The notes under the pieces are model-generated. The model was not told where the DNA came from. It ran no database searches and saw only the letters and a program-made list of their open reading frames with translations. Made by a program: the position numbers and the translations under genes. From contig NC_016132.3 of assembly GCF_000005505.3 (NCBI RefSeq), positions 21,566,501-21,630,500 of the forward strand: 64,000 nucleotides of DNA. Direction: 5' to 3'. Shown piece after piece: positions 23,130 through 34,335 of this stretch. Numbering within the stretch: the stretch's first letter is position 1; the number at the start of each line of letters is the position of its first letter. The DNA is from Brachypodium distachyon. Lineage: Eukaryota > Streptophyta > Magnoliopsida > Poales > Poaceae.

Positions 23130-23887
23130 TATGTCTTTTTTTGGAAAAAAATTCTCTTGTCATTCACCATTTTGTCATATCTTTCTAAGGTTTTATTGAT
23201 TTTGAATGTAAAACAAAAACACTTTAAAAATTTCCATTAGTTTTAATCAGCAATCCGTGAGCCATTGGCACTTTGCTGCCATGCCCTGACTTGGCCAACC
23301 GCCCAAACCGGATGCTTCAGCCATTTCTTTTTTCTGATCATGAGGTTTTTTCTTGTCATTGTTTAACTTCATTTTCCTTCCTGTGACAAGCAAATTATTA
23401 GCCCCACCGGGCCTACAGACACCATAATTGTGCGTGTAATATCGCATAGAATCTATAGAATTCTAGACAATTCTTTTTTTTTTCTCTTGCCATCTTCCCT
23501 AGCTTGCACGGTTGCACCGTGGAAAGGTATGCAAGATCAATGTCCTTGTCTTTGTTTCCCTCTCCCTCTCTCGAGTCTCGAGTCATTTCTTTCTTTCACG
23601 ATCGGCTCTAGAATCTTTTCCTAGACAAATAGATTCGAAAGTCTTTTCGTGGAGAGAGGCCGGCAGCATTGGTGAAGGCAACAACCATGCACCCTGACCA
23701 TTGCTGTCTGCTCAATATGAGTGAAATAACTGCTCCTCTGTTCCAGGCCCTTTTCCCAGGTATTGATTGGTTTTGATCACAGGGAGGATTATGTTTCCTT
23801 AAGTAGTAACAAATGAAGCTGTCCTGTTAATCTTCCGAAGGCCAAATCTGTCGACCCAACTTACGTAATTCTGTACAGCATATTATA

Positions 23888-24013
23888 CTCAGAAAACGTC
23901 CCAAAATAAATGTCCCAATTTTTTAAAATGAACTAATCTGCACAATATGAAACGTGTTGAGATACATAGGTATCTAGACAAAAATTATGATGCTTATTTT
24001 AGGATGGAGGAAA
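23888..24013. mobile_element. degenerate Stowaway MITE
   Basis: Flanked by TA; left CTCAGAAAACGTCCCAAAATAA and right TTATTTTAGGATGGAGGAAA are inverted, imperfect arms. Confidence 0.65.
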
Positions 24014-25292
24014 TAGATATTTTCTCTATGGTGAAAATGTTGTGGTGTACGTGTTGCATGCCGTGTTCGCAGGGGGCGAATAAATGAAATACCATGTCGG
24101 ATGTAAGAGACATCACATATCCCTCTCCCAGGAGAAGAAAGAAAGGAAGATTAGCACTCTCAGCAGCCGGGACAAAATGAACGAAAGGCAAGTGATCCCC
24201 TCATGATGAAGATCTAGTAACAACTCATCGTTTTGCTACCGAACGTTGCTATCTTGACACAACCGTATTTAGTCGCCCGATTGGATTGCGCGCATGATGT
24301 GTGCTGGCTACTCCATCCATATCTGCTGGCTGGGGCCTGGTCGGCACAGGCATATCATTCATTCATTCTTTTTTCTTTTTTTTGTGTGTGTGACCTACGG
24401 GCTACGGCTGGCGACCGATCAGTTCGTTGTTGCCAAAAAAAAACTGTCGGATAGTAGATTCCTATATAACCACTTATTGCAAACAAGACTGGTGTAGTGC
24501 CATTCGTTAAAAAAGAAGTCTGCAGAGTAGCAGGTATAAATATTTCAGGTTACAATTTTGCCCGTGTCAGAGCACCGCTATCGACATTACCAAGAAAACT
24601 ATCAGACTAGTAGCACTGGTCAGCTGATGATTTTGGTTTTGCAACCATGATGCCATAATGGACAACACTTCTGACAGAAGTTGTTTTGTCTCGCTGGATC
24701 TTATAGTCAAAGAAAAACTCACCAAACAACTCACGCTACTTTGTTTTTCTTGTGGAAATTGAGAGCATGGAAATGAACTCAGTACAAATCTACTTCAATC
24801 TCATGATCCAAAGGGTCTTTTGTGAACAGTTTTCTAAAAGAAACAACATTCTAAATTCATTGCAAACCCTACTGTTCAAAGAGGCCGGCATGCGTATGCT
24901 TCTTTTTCACACACACACACACATTATGCGTCAGCTGTTTGGCTCATGATTCCTGTCAACTAAGACCAACTTATATAAAGAAGCTAGCAGGTAATAATGT
25001 CACGTTTTGCTCCCTCACATGCATGGTGCGGGGTCCTGATCAATTGTCACATGTCGTTGGGGACATGGAAGTAAACTATGTTCATCCTTCTGTAGTCCTA
25101 ATCGTCAACAAATGACATGATTCCGTTATATGTATCGCAGTGCTATCGGAAGCAAATTAGAATTGGAACTGGAGAGAAGCTGTAGCGATATATGCATGAG
25201 CTGGAGATTGAGAGCTGCACATGCAATGGTAGTTTTCGCTGTTATGCTCCATGCTTTCATACATGAGGAAGATAATGACCCATCGACAGTTT

Positions 25293-25757
25293 TGTTATGA
25301 ACGTGACAAGCAAAAACGAAGAACGAAAAAGAAATCACAGCACAAGGACACACGAATTTAACGTGGAAAACCCTCTCAAACAACGAGAGGGAAAAAACTA
25401 CGGGCGCCAGCCAACGAAAACTTCACTATATGGGAGTGTTTACAACGGCAGGGAGATTTCACGAACTCAACTCGTGCGAACTCAGCCCAAAACGGCGGCT
25501 TACAAGGGGTATATATAGCAGGAACATTAGGGCAAAGCAGATCCGTAACGGAGACACCGGAAGTTCCGGTTGGAGGCCGGAAGTTCCGCATATTCTTGAA
25601 TATCCGGAAGTTCCCCAGCAAGTTCCACAATTTCCCGAAAAGTAACAAAGAGCAACCGGAAGTTTGGCCGGAAGTTGGGCGGAACTTCTGGCACCTGGAA
25701 CGGCCGGAAGTTGGGCCGGAACTTCCAGCCCCTGTGAATTTGGATCAGAATCTAACA
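25293..25757 (-). repeat. 3' LTR of the copia element
   Basis: 465 bp. It is about 54 bp longer than the 5' LTR because of extra copies of a GGAAGTT/GGAACTT motif near its U3 end (about 25655-25730). Both LTRs carry a TATATATA box near 25510-25520 on the complementary orientation. Confidence 0.93.
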
Positions 25758-25870
25758 AACTCCACCTTGAGACAAAGTCCTCCTTATAGCAAATTCTTCC
25801 TTGTAGCATAAACAGTAACAATTCCTGAAACAACAAAGAAAACACTTTTGGCGCCAACAGTCACTAGGGG

Positions 25871-28800
25871 CTAAACAGTTATACCAACTAAACTTGAGCA
25901 TAACTCAAACTTAGCAATAGGAACATGCTTTGTCATCATATCAGCAGGATTATCATGAGTGCTGATCTTGCATTCCTTCAATTTACCTTGTGCAACAACG
26001 TCGCGAACAAAATGATACTTGACATCAATGTGCTTGGTTCTCTCATGGAACATCTGATCCTTAATAAGTTAAATAGCACTTTGACTGTCACAAAACAGGT
26101 TAATGCAAGAAACATCTTGACAAAGCACGGCATATAAACCCTTCAACCAAACAGATTCTTTGCAAGCTTCAGCAATAGTTGTACATTGAGCAACAACTGG
26201 TTGCAGTGTTGCCTTCCAACTCACAGCACATCCACCTACCGTGAACACATAACCTGTGAGGGATCTCCTCTTATCCAAGTCGGCAGCAAAATCTGAATCC
26301 ACATAGCCAGCGAGTCCTTCATCAGTCTTGCCAAACTTCAAAGAAGCATTGGATGTGCCACGGAGGTACTTGAAAATCCACTGAACAGCTTTTCAATGTT
26401 CTTTATCGGGATTAGTCATGTAACGACTGACCAAACTCATAGCATATGATAAATCAAGACGTGAACAAACCATGCCATACATCAAGGAACCAACAACACT
26501 AGAATATGGAACTCGTGACTTATACTCAATATTTTCATCAGAAGTAGGACATTGCAATGCTGACAACTTAAAATGAGAAGCAATAGGAGTACTAACACCC
26601 TTTGCATCATGCATATTAAAAAGGTGAAGTACTTTCTCAATCTAACTTTGCTGACTAAGAAATAGCAACCTAGATTTTCTGTCCCTTTTAATTTCCGTAC
26701 CTAGGTCCTTCATCTCAAATTCACTACTTAGTTGTGCCTTCAAAGTAGTGATTAATTTCATGCTCTTGGAAGCAATTAACATATCATCAACATATAACAG
26801 CAAGTATATAGGTGATCCATCAACAAATTTAATATAGACACAACTGTCATACTGAGATCTACTAAAGCCACGTGAGATCATAAATGAATCAAACCTTTTA
26901 TACCACTGTCTAGGAGATTGTTTCAAACCATAAAGAGACTTCTTCAACTTGCAAATAAACTCCTGTTTACCAGGAACTATGAACCCTTCAGGCTGGTCCA
27001 TGTATATTTCCTCCTCAAGCTCTCCATGCAAAAATGCAGTCTTCACATTTAACTGCTCAAGCTCAAGATCATGCATAGCAACAATACCAAAGAAAGTACG
27101 TACGGAACTATACTTTACCACTGGAGAGAATACATCATTATAATCAATATCTGGTATTTGACTGAAACTTTTTGCCACTAACTTTGCCTTAAACCTCATA
27201 GGCTCATTAGGAGACAAACCCTCCTTTCTCTTGAAGATCCACTTGCAGCGAGCGGCCTTCTTTTGTTTAGGCAAGGCCACAACATCCCATGTGCCATTCT
27301 TCTCAAGAGATTGCATCTTCTCTTGCATGGCAGACAACCATTTCACACGGTCGCCAGAAACAACAGCTTCATTATATGTGGCCGGTTTACTATCATGCTC
27401 CACCTGTTCTGCACAACTCAAAGCATAATAAACAAGATCACACTGTTCAATTAAACGTGGGCGAGGTCCTTTATTCTTTGGACGGTCAGCTACAATAGAC
27501 CGTGTGGGTTGTTGCAAAACAGGTGGTGAGGATGGAACAATATCATCATTGTTTCCATCATCATTACCATGATCAACCCGAGCATCATCGTTGTCAACAA
27601 TTTCATCAACGTGCTCCACCTGCACTCTAAGTCTCTCCTCTTCAATGCGAGAGGCATCAGTGGACAAAATATCATGCTACATAACTTTTTCATTAAAGAC
27701 AACATTCCTGCTCAGCAAAATCTTTTTAGCTTCAGGATTCCACAACCTGAAACCTTAAACTCCAGAACCATAACCAAGAAAAATGCACTTAACAACTGTA
27801 AGCTCTAGCTTTCCATTATCAACGTGAGCATAAATGGTGCAACCGAAAACTCTCAACTGTGAATAATCAGCAGGTTTATCAGACCATACCTCAATGGGAG
27901 TTTTCTTGTCAAGTGGAATAAAAGGTGACCTGTTTATGAGGTAGCATGCGGTGGAAGCTGCCTCAGCCCAAAAACGCCTGCCCAAACCTGCATTGGACTG
28001 CATGCAACGGGTCCTCGATATGATGGTTCTGTTCATGCGCTCGGCCACGCCATTTTGCTGTGGAGTACAGGCAACCGTGTAGTGCTTAACCACACCATCA
28101 TTGCTGCAAAACTCCTCAAACTCATCAGAAATAAATTCACCACCATTATCAGTACGCAAAATTTTACCTTTCTTTCAGTTTGCTTTTCTACCATAACTTT
28201 CCACTTCTTAAAAGCACCAAAGACATCAGACTTGTGTTTCAGAAAATAAGGCCAAACTTTTCTTGAGTAATCATCAATAATGGTAAGCATGTAATTAGCA
28301 CCACCAATAGAAGTCTTATGGGAGGGTCCCCAAACATCAGCATGCGCATAATCTAATATGACTTTGATGGTATGAACGGAAGAAATGAACTTAACCCTTT
28401 TGTGCTTACCATAAACGCAGTGCTCACACAACTCAAGCTTACTCAAGTTGCAGCCATCGATTAGCTCTCTCTTGACTAACTCTGCCATCCCATGTTCACT
28501 CATATGCCCAAGACGCATATGCCACATATTCGTTTTTGCACAATCATCACAATCATTAGGTGTAACGGTAGCAGCAAAACCAGGCAAAGTGCTACCTCTA
28601 AGAACATATAATTTGGCAGAATTCATATCTCCTATCATGTGAATGAGAGAACCTCTAGATACCTTCAAAAGTCTACGCCCTCCGGTGTAGTTGTACACGT
28701 CACAATCCATGGTACTAAGCGAGATCAAATTTCTGGCCATGCTTGGTATGTGCTTCACCTCTTTCAACGTGCGTGTCATGCCATCATGGGTCTTGATCTC

Positions 28801-28990
28801 AACAGACCCAACGCCAACAATATGACAAGGATTGTCATTGCCCACATGCACAAAATCTCCAATCTGCACAGGCTCATGAGAACTGAACCAATCCTTGTTA
28901 CAACAAATATGAAAAGAACATGCTGTATCAAGAATCACAAGCAACAAGAACAGCGAGGCAATCACCCTCAAAGCTGTTGGTAGAAACGAC
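25871..28990 (-). pseudogene. copia protease-integrase-RT-RNase H polyprotein, broken
   Basis: In order on the minus strand: aspartic protease with LDTACS in place of the usual DS/TG active site (near 28930); GAG-pre-integrase zinc motif WHMRLGHMSEHG with CEHCVYGKH (about 28400-28530); integrase core starting ADVWGPSHKTS; a frameshift near 28160; then RTDNGGEF and PQQNGVAERMNRT (27755-28159). Reverse transcriptase spans 26642-27500, with KWIFKRKEG, LNVKTAFLHGE (catalytic Asp replaced by Asn) and an intact YVDD box. RNase H spans 25871-26614, in pieces. Several in-frame stops separate the parts. Confidence 0.9.
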
Positions 28991-30715
28991 AGCGGTCTTA
29001 CCATTACCATCGGACTTGTCTTTCGGTTTGTAGGTACCGTTCCTTTTCTCCTTGTTCTGCAGTTTATAATTGTTGTAGTAAAATAAAATCCTTATATGGG
29101 CCGGGCCGTAAATCCTACGTAGCGACGACCAAGTCAACGTTTCCCAAGCAGGAGTCAAGACGGCCACGTGGCGCGGTCAATCCTACATGGCAAAGGAAGA
29201 CAAGTCAACAAATCAAACCTCTCATGCCATGGTCAAAAGGTCAAATGAGTTAGAGTAAGGGGCAAGAAAGGTGTGGGATGAGGCTTTTGGTCCATGGTGG
29301 ACCATGGACCATCCCTCACTTCCCCCTCATGGTGCACACAAAAGTTATGTACCAAAGGAGCTACTTTTACCATTTTGCCCCCATTTTTCTCTCTCCCTCA
29401 AGGGTAGCCATGGTCTTTTGTCATGGATCCCTAGGCTATAAATACCCCCCATGGGGGCATGTACCATTCACTCTCACTTGAATAAACTCAAGGGGAGAGT
29501 GCTAGAGTGCTCCCTCTAAGGTTCGCTATCGCGCGCCGCTCCAGTCGATCGGCGTCGAGGAAGCCTTCTAAGGAACTCTAGTTTCGAGGGTCCGAGCTAA
29601 CCTTGGTTGGCACGGGCTCAAAGGAGAAGGGGTTGGGTTAGAGTTCCGAGGGTATCCTAACCTCGATACTTGGAAAGACGCGTTCGGTCCAAGTACGAGA
29701 CGGCCCCGACGAACCTCTCGCCAAAAGGTGTCTTGGGAAGATCCGCTCAGCCCAAGCCCTTTGCTAACAACCCCCTCGAAGCCTTTCCTAACATAGGATT
29801 AAGTCGCACCTGCAGGGTCGACCGAACCTATTCAAAAAATATCGACGTGTCAAGTTGTCCAAGTGTACGACGACCTTCGCTATAAGGCCGGCGTACACGC
29901 CCTACTTTTATACCCGCACTTGTGCTATCGAGCATTGGCACCCCTTACTCTAATTGTTGTCGAGGACAACAACAATAACAATCATCAATAACATGATTAT
30001 TTTTCTTACAATAACTGCAGAACTTATCTTTTCCTCGGGACTTTGAACGAGCTTTTCTGTCCCGGCTCTTATCTCGGTTGCCGTAGTTGTTATTCCTCTA
30101 CTCGATCTTGTCATGAACCTGCAAGAGCTTCTGCCTTTGAGGACGACCCATCGGCCTGCACCATACATTTCATCTTGTCTTTCTGTCTAAGTGACTCTAA
30201 AACTTCATTAAGGGTTAGAGAGTCATGGCTATAAAGAATTGAATCGCGGAAATTTGTATAGGAATTAGGCAACGAGCATAAGAGTAAGATGGCTAAATCC
30301 TCATCATCATACTCAACTTCCAAAGCTTGCAAGTCAGAAACTATCTCTCAAAAAACAGTTATATGAGATATTACCGATCCACCTTCTTGCAGCTTATGGG
30401 TGAACAACTTCATCTTTACATGCATCTTACTGGTTAGATCTTTAGACATGCAGATCGATTCCAGTTTCAGCCACAGGGCTGCTGCGGATTTCTCCTCCAA
30501 CACTTCCTGCAAAATATTATTGGACAGATGAAGTTGAATCAAAGACAAAGCCTTACGGTTTTTGTGTTTCTCTTCGGCAGTCCACTCCTTTTCATCCTTC
30601 TTGCCGAAGGAATCAAGCGCTTCATCCAGATCTAAAGTTTGGGCGAGAATCGCCCGCATCTTCACTTGCCACAACGAGAATCGTGTGGTGTAGTCCAGCT
30701 GCGGCAGATCGAACT
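28930..30715 (-). pseudogene. copia gag with CCHC zinc knuckle, split by a solo LTR
   Basis: Gag of the UBN2/retrotran_gag type (WQVKMRAILAQ, HLSNNILQEV, KMKLFTHKLQEGG) spans 30111-30674 with a frame change near 30340. A CX2CX4HX4C knuckle (CSYCKKNNHVIDDC) lies at about 29975-30025. The insert 29072-29974 cuts the gene two codons after the knuckle; without it the frame continues into the Lys-rich segment at 29010-29071. The original start codon is not visible. Confidence 0.85.
29072..29974 (+). mobile_element. 903-bp solo LTR nested in copia gag
   Basis: Starts TGTTGTAGTAAAATAAAATC and ends GACAACAACA (6-bp inverted TGTTGT/ACAACA), flanked by ATAAT (29067-29071) and ATAAC (29975-29979), a duplication with one later substitution. 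TATA box TATAAATA at 29437-29444. Sequence is homologous throughout to the LTR at 61821-62554 (opposite strand) and to the LTR pieces at 57775-57938 and 59580-59875. No internal region remains. Confidence 0.92.
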
Positions 30716-30756
30716 TCTAGGTACAACATGTCGCAAACCCTAGGCGGAACCTGGGA

Positions 30757-30767
30757 CTCTGATACCA
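30757..30767 (-). promoter_or_regulatory. primer-binding site for initiator tRNA-Met
   Basis: TGGTATCAGAG on the minus strand, two bases inside the 5' LTR, is complementary to the 3' end of plant initiator tRNA-Met and primes minus-strand cDNA synthesis. Confidence 0.92.
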
Positions 30768-30769
30768 CT

Positions 30770-31180
30770 TGTTATGAATGCGACAAGCAAGAACGAAGAA
30801 CGAAGAAAAAATCACAACACAAGGACACACGGATTTAACGTGGAAAACCCTCTCAAACAACGAGAGGGAAAAAACCACGGGCGCCAGCCAGCGAAAATTC
30901 ACTATATGAGAGTGTTTACAACGTCAGGGAGATTTCACGAACTCAACTCGTGCGAACTCAGCCCAAAACGACGGCTTACAAGAAGTATATATAGCAGAAG
31001 TATTAGGGCAAAACAGATCCGTAACGGACACATCGGAATTTCCGGTTGGAGGCGGAAGTTCCGCATATTCTTGAATATCCGGAAGTTCGGCAGCAAGTTC
31101 CGCAATTTTCCGAAAAATAACAGAGAGCAACCGGAGGTTTGACCGGAAATTCCCCTGGGAATTTGGATCAGAATCCAACA
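30770..31180 (-). repeat. 5' LTR of the copia element
   Basis: 411 bp, colinear with the 3' LTR but with many substitutions and without the extra GGAAGTT copies. This divergence means the insertion is not recent. Confidence 0.93.
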
Positions 31181-31185
31181 AGTTT

Positions 31186-32757
31186 TTCCTATAAATGCCC
31201 TGCAAATCGTTTTGTTTCTTCGAAATGGATGTGTGTTACTCCTGTTCTGGACAATTCATGCCAGAAACCGATGCTTGTCTTCATACATAATGATGCGAGA
31301 TGAGTCGATCGGATCAGCCTCTACCTAGCTAGCACTATATGCTAGGTTTCCCACCTCCAGATGCACCGAAGCTTTCATCCTGTTACATCAGTAGTAAAAG
31401 ACATGCCACACCTGCAGAGCCAGTAGTAGATCGATGATAGATGAGATATGTTGCCCAACCCTGTCCACAGAATCTCAAATTAAACTAGACCTCTCAACCA
31501 GCTAATAAACCGGCACCAATCTATTCCAAAAAAAGCAACGAAACCATGGGCTGCTAAAGCTGCTTCGCCCCAGCGAATTCCAGTTCGCAACACATTGAGA
31601 GAGCGTGGTGTTTTTCATTCGTGCAAGTTGCTGTTTAATTACCAGCGAGAGGCTGTCGATTCCATTGTCGCGGGTCTCTTCCTGAAATCACTGAAACAGG
31701 TAGAACGGTGAGAACACTACTGTGCCTAAAGCAAGATGCCAAATATATACTGCGAGTATATATGTTGGGATCTGACATGGATGGCAGCAACGGTTCAAGA
31801 AGTATACTGCAGTTTTGGACTAGGAAGCATATGATTTCTCAGAGAGTCCTGAACCTACGGCGGGGACGCGACACCGTACCCGTCCACCGGCCTATAGCTA
31901 AGCTTATAGCTCCCCACCTTCAAGAACAGACAGCGCTCGTGCGTGCAGAACCGCAGATGTACGATACTCCCTCCCGTCATGGTCCCCATGCATGTCAGCT
32001 CGCACCGTTCAACATGTGCAGTCAACACAGTGCTTTGGCTTCGTCGATCGTGTGCATCGCGTGGCTGATTTCTCGGTGAGAAAGAAGGTGGCGCCTCGCT
32101 GTTTGTTTCAGTCCAGGCATGGACGGACGACACGGACGGGCACGGGACCATTTGCTGGTGAGAGATCGATCGAGGCGACGACGTACGGTACGGTGGTTGA
32201 CCGGTGAGCAGTGTGGAGAGGGCTCGGCCGTTCGGCTGCGTGCTTCCGGCCAGACGTCGTACAGGCAAACGTACTGCTACGTACTGTACCGTCGAGCTGA
32301 GTCGATCATATCGCTGCGAAGATCCGTGCTGTAAACGACGAAGGCTGGTGCAGCTGCGTCCTCGTGATTGGTGATTAGCTGAGACATCAATTAATTGTGT
32401 CTCTGGTGCCTTGCGGATTCAGGGACATCGATCATGATTGGCGATTTGTTGTCACGAGGGCACGAGGTGACGATGAGGACGTCGAGATCGGCTAGGTCAC
32501 TCACTGCCAGAAGCAGACAGACACACAAGCATCAAAATTACTAAGTACTGTCCGCAACAAGGCAATAATACTCCTATGACGTACGCAGCCGCGAATATCT
32601 TGGTACATGTCGTTTTTTTTTCTTCGGTGAGTGGATCTTGTATATGTGTGTATTGTTAACCATTTCTGACGACTGAACATAGATGTGCATCCATTCCCAA
32701 CAAGAGCAAACTTAACATAGGTATATATATGTAAGTTCCCAACTCTCAATCGACATT
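31186..32757. other. intergenic, no gene recognised
   Basis: Mixed composition without conserved coding frames; short TATATA tracts near 31745-31765 and 32720-32730. Nothing further can be supported. Confidence 0.4.
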
Positions 32758-33189
32758 CACTGCTGCTACAGAAAGAATTATTAGTAACAGTCGAAAAACC
32801 GCATCAATAACGGTCGGAGCGACCATTACTGATGATGACCATCATCAGTGACGGTCACATTTACGCGCAGTCACTGATGATTGGAATGATCACTAACGGT
32901 CGCTGTGTTCCATCAGTGTCGGTCGAGCGACCGACACCGGTACGTTTTTAGTAATTAAAAAAATAATTAAAACCACAAAAAATACACAGCATTTATACAG
33001 AAAATACACAGCATGTATACAGAAAATAGACAGCACATATATTTCGAATTAAAACCACAACCACATCATTTAAAGCATACACATCATTTTAAGCATATAA
33101 AGCATACAAATGTATCTCACTTCACGACATTGATTACAAAGTTTCAAAATTCCATAGCAAAGTCAAGTTTGAAGCTATTATTGTGGGTG

Positions 33190-34310
33190 AACCCTAGTAA
33201 CCACTTGTTCCACGCATTCGTAGAAGTCCCCACTCGGCTTGATGACCTCATTGTTGATGAGATGGCCGAACACCCTTTGAATGTTATACACGATCCATTT
33301 AGATCTGTGTGCCATTGTCATTCGGGGCCGTCAGTACTCTTCCACAGCCGCGATTGACCTCTTCCACTCAGGTTTAAACATGATGGCATTCTCCATAAGG
33401 ATGTGACAGCAGTAGTACCCACAGTACACACTGCTGGGTGGCTGTTGATTGCAAGGGAACCTGTGGTTGTGGTGAGGCTCGTCTTTATAGCCTTTGCCAG
33501 CTAGTTTTTGCTTGGTCGCAACTTTCTAGGCATTGGTAATGAGTGATTTGATTGGTTTCCAATAGCGACCTCGAGCACCCTTGGGGCGAAGTAGTGAATC
33601 GAAATAGTATACCGCGGACCAAGGCAAACAAATGAGTAGTGTCACCCAATGGTCTTTGTTTTCAAAAGAAACAATCTTTAGTAACTAAGGGTGTATAAGA
33701 AAGACTGAATTAGAAAAAACAAACGGTTCCATATATAAAATTCAACTTACTCCAAATTAAAGGAAGAAGAGGATAAAGTCGTGGTCAGCGTATTTCTCCA
33801 GACATTCCAGCAAGTATTTACTAGCCAGAGTTCTGGAGTGCTCCTTTTCTGGCTCTAAACCGATGTCACCGTAGTTGAACACCGCAGGGTCTAGAATGAC
33901 CACATTTTTTATCTCCATTCGCCGTATTCTCTTATTTGGTAGGCAGACCACAGCCTTAACAGGTTGACATCAAGCTTTTCGCGGTTGAAGAGGTGGAATA
34001 GTTTGTTGAACTCCACACCAAAGGTTATAGGACGTTCCTGAATGCCCCCAGTTTCTTGGTCAAAGAAGCCATAGTCTCGTGGGATTCGAACATTGATTTG
34101 TTGGGCATGCTATTGAGAACCAGCTGATGCTTGCATGTAGAACTGATGAAGCTCTTGCATCTCTCTTGACACGGCACGCAGGGAAGCTTCGGTGAGCATC
34201 GGTCTTCCAGGATAGTAAATAAGCACCCGGTCAAACTCGCTAGCCACGAAATAGGATCCGTCTTCCAATCTCTAGACTTGACGGGGGTTCTTCATGAGAA
34301 CGCCAGTCCT
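33190..34310 (-). pseudogene. Ulp1-like (C48) cysteine protease ORF of the CACTA element
   Basis: Minus-strand pieces in several frames. KNVVILDPAVFNYGDIG (33757-33951) and HDFILF precede the protease core. The catalytic-His block HWVTLL has its His codon at 33649-33651, followed by YYFDSLL with the Asp. SVYCGYYCC has the likely nucleophilic Cys codon at 33421-33423, after a Gln-containing QQPP. This is the order H-D-Q-C of SUMO-type C48 peptidases, which many plant CACTA and MULE elements carry. Stops and shifts make it non-functional; its role in transposition is unknown. Confidence 0.7.
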
Positions 34311-34335
34311 ATTGTCTTACCACACTCCAGTTATG

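Larger units (their letters stand above)
21700..25292. other. intergenic, MITEs only
   Basis: Two degenerate Stowaway elements are listed separately. 22130-22820 is GC-rich with overlapping random-looking frames. 24911-24922 is a short CA microsatellite. No gene recognised. Confidence 0.4.
25293..31180 (-). mobile_element. complete but decayed Ty1/copia retrotransposon
   Basis: 5888 bp from LTR to LTR, flanked by an exact 5-bp target duplication AGTTT (25288-25292 and 31181-31185). LTRs start TGTTATGAA and end AACA on the plus strand. The minus strand reads 5' LTR (30770-31180), primer-binding site, gag, protease, integrase, RT, RNase H, purine tract (AAGGTGGAG) and 3' LTR (25293-25757). Coding regions carry several stops and frameshifts. 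A 903-bp solo LTR of another family is inserted in gag (29072-29974). Confidence 0.95.

Noticed and set aside
30757..30767. tRNA-like match
   Set aside because: It is the 11-bp retrotransposon primer-binding site, not a tRNA gene; no tRNA found in the window.
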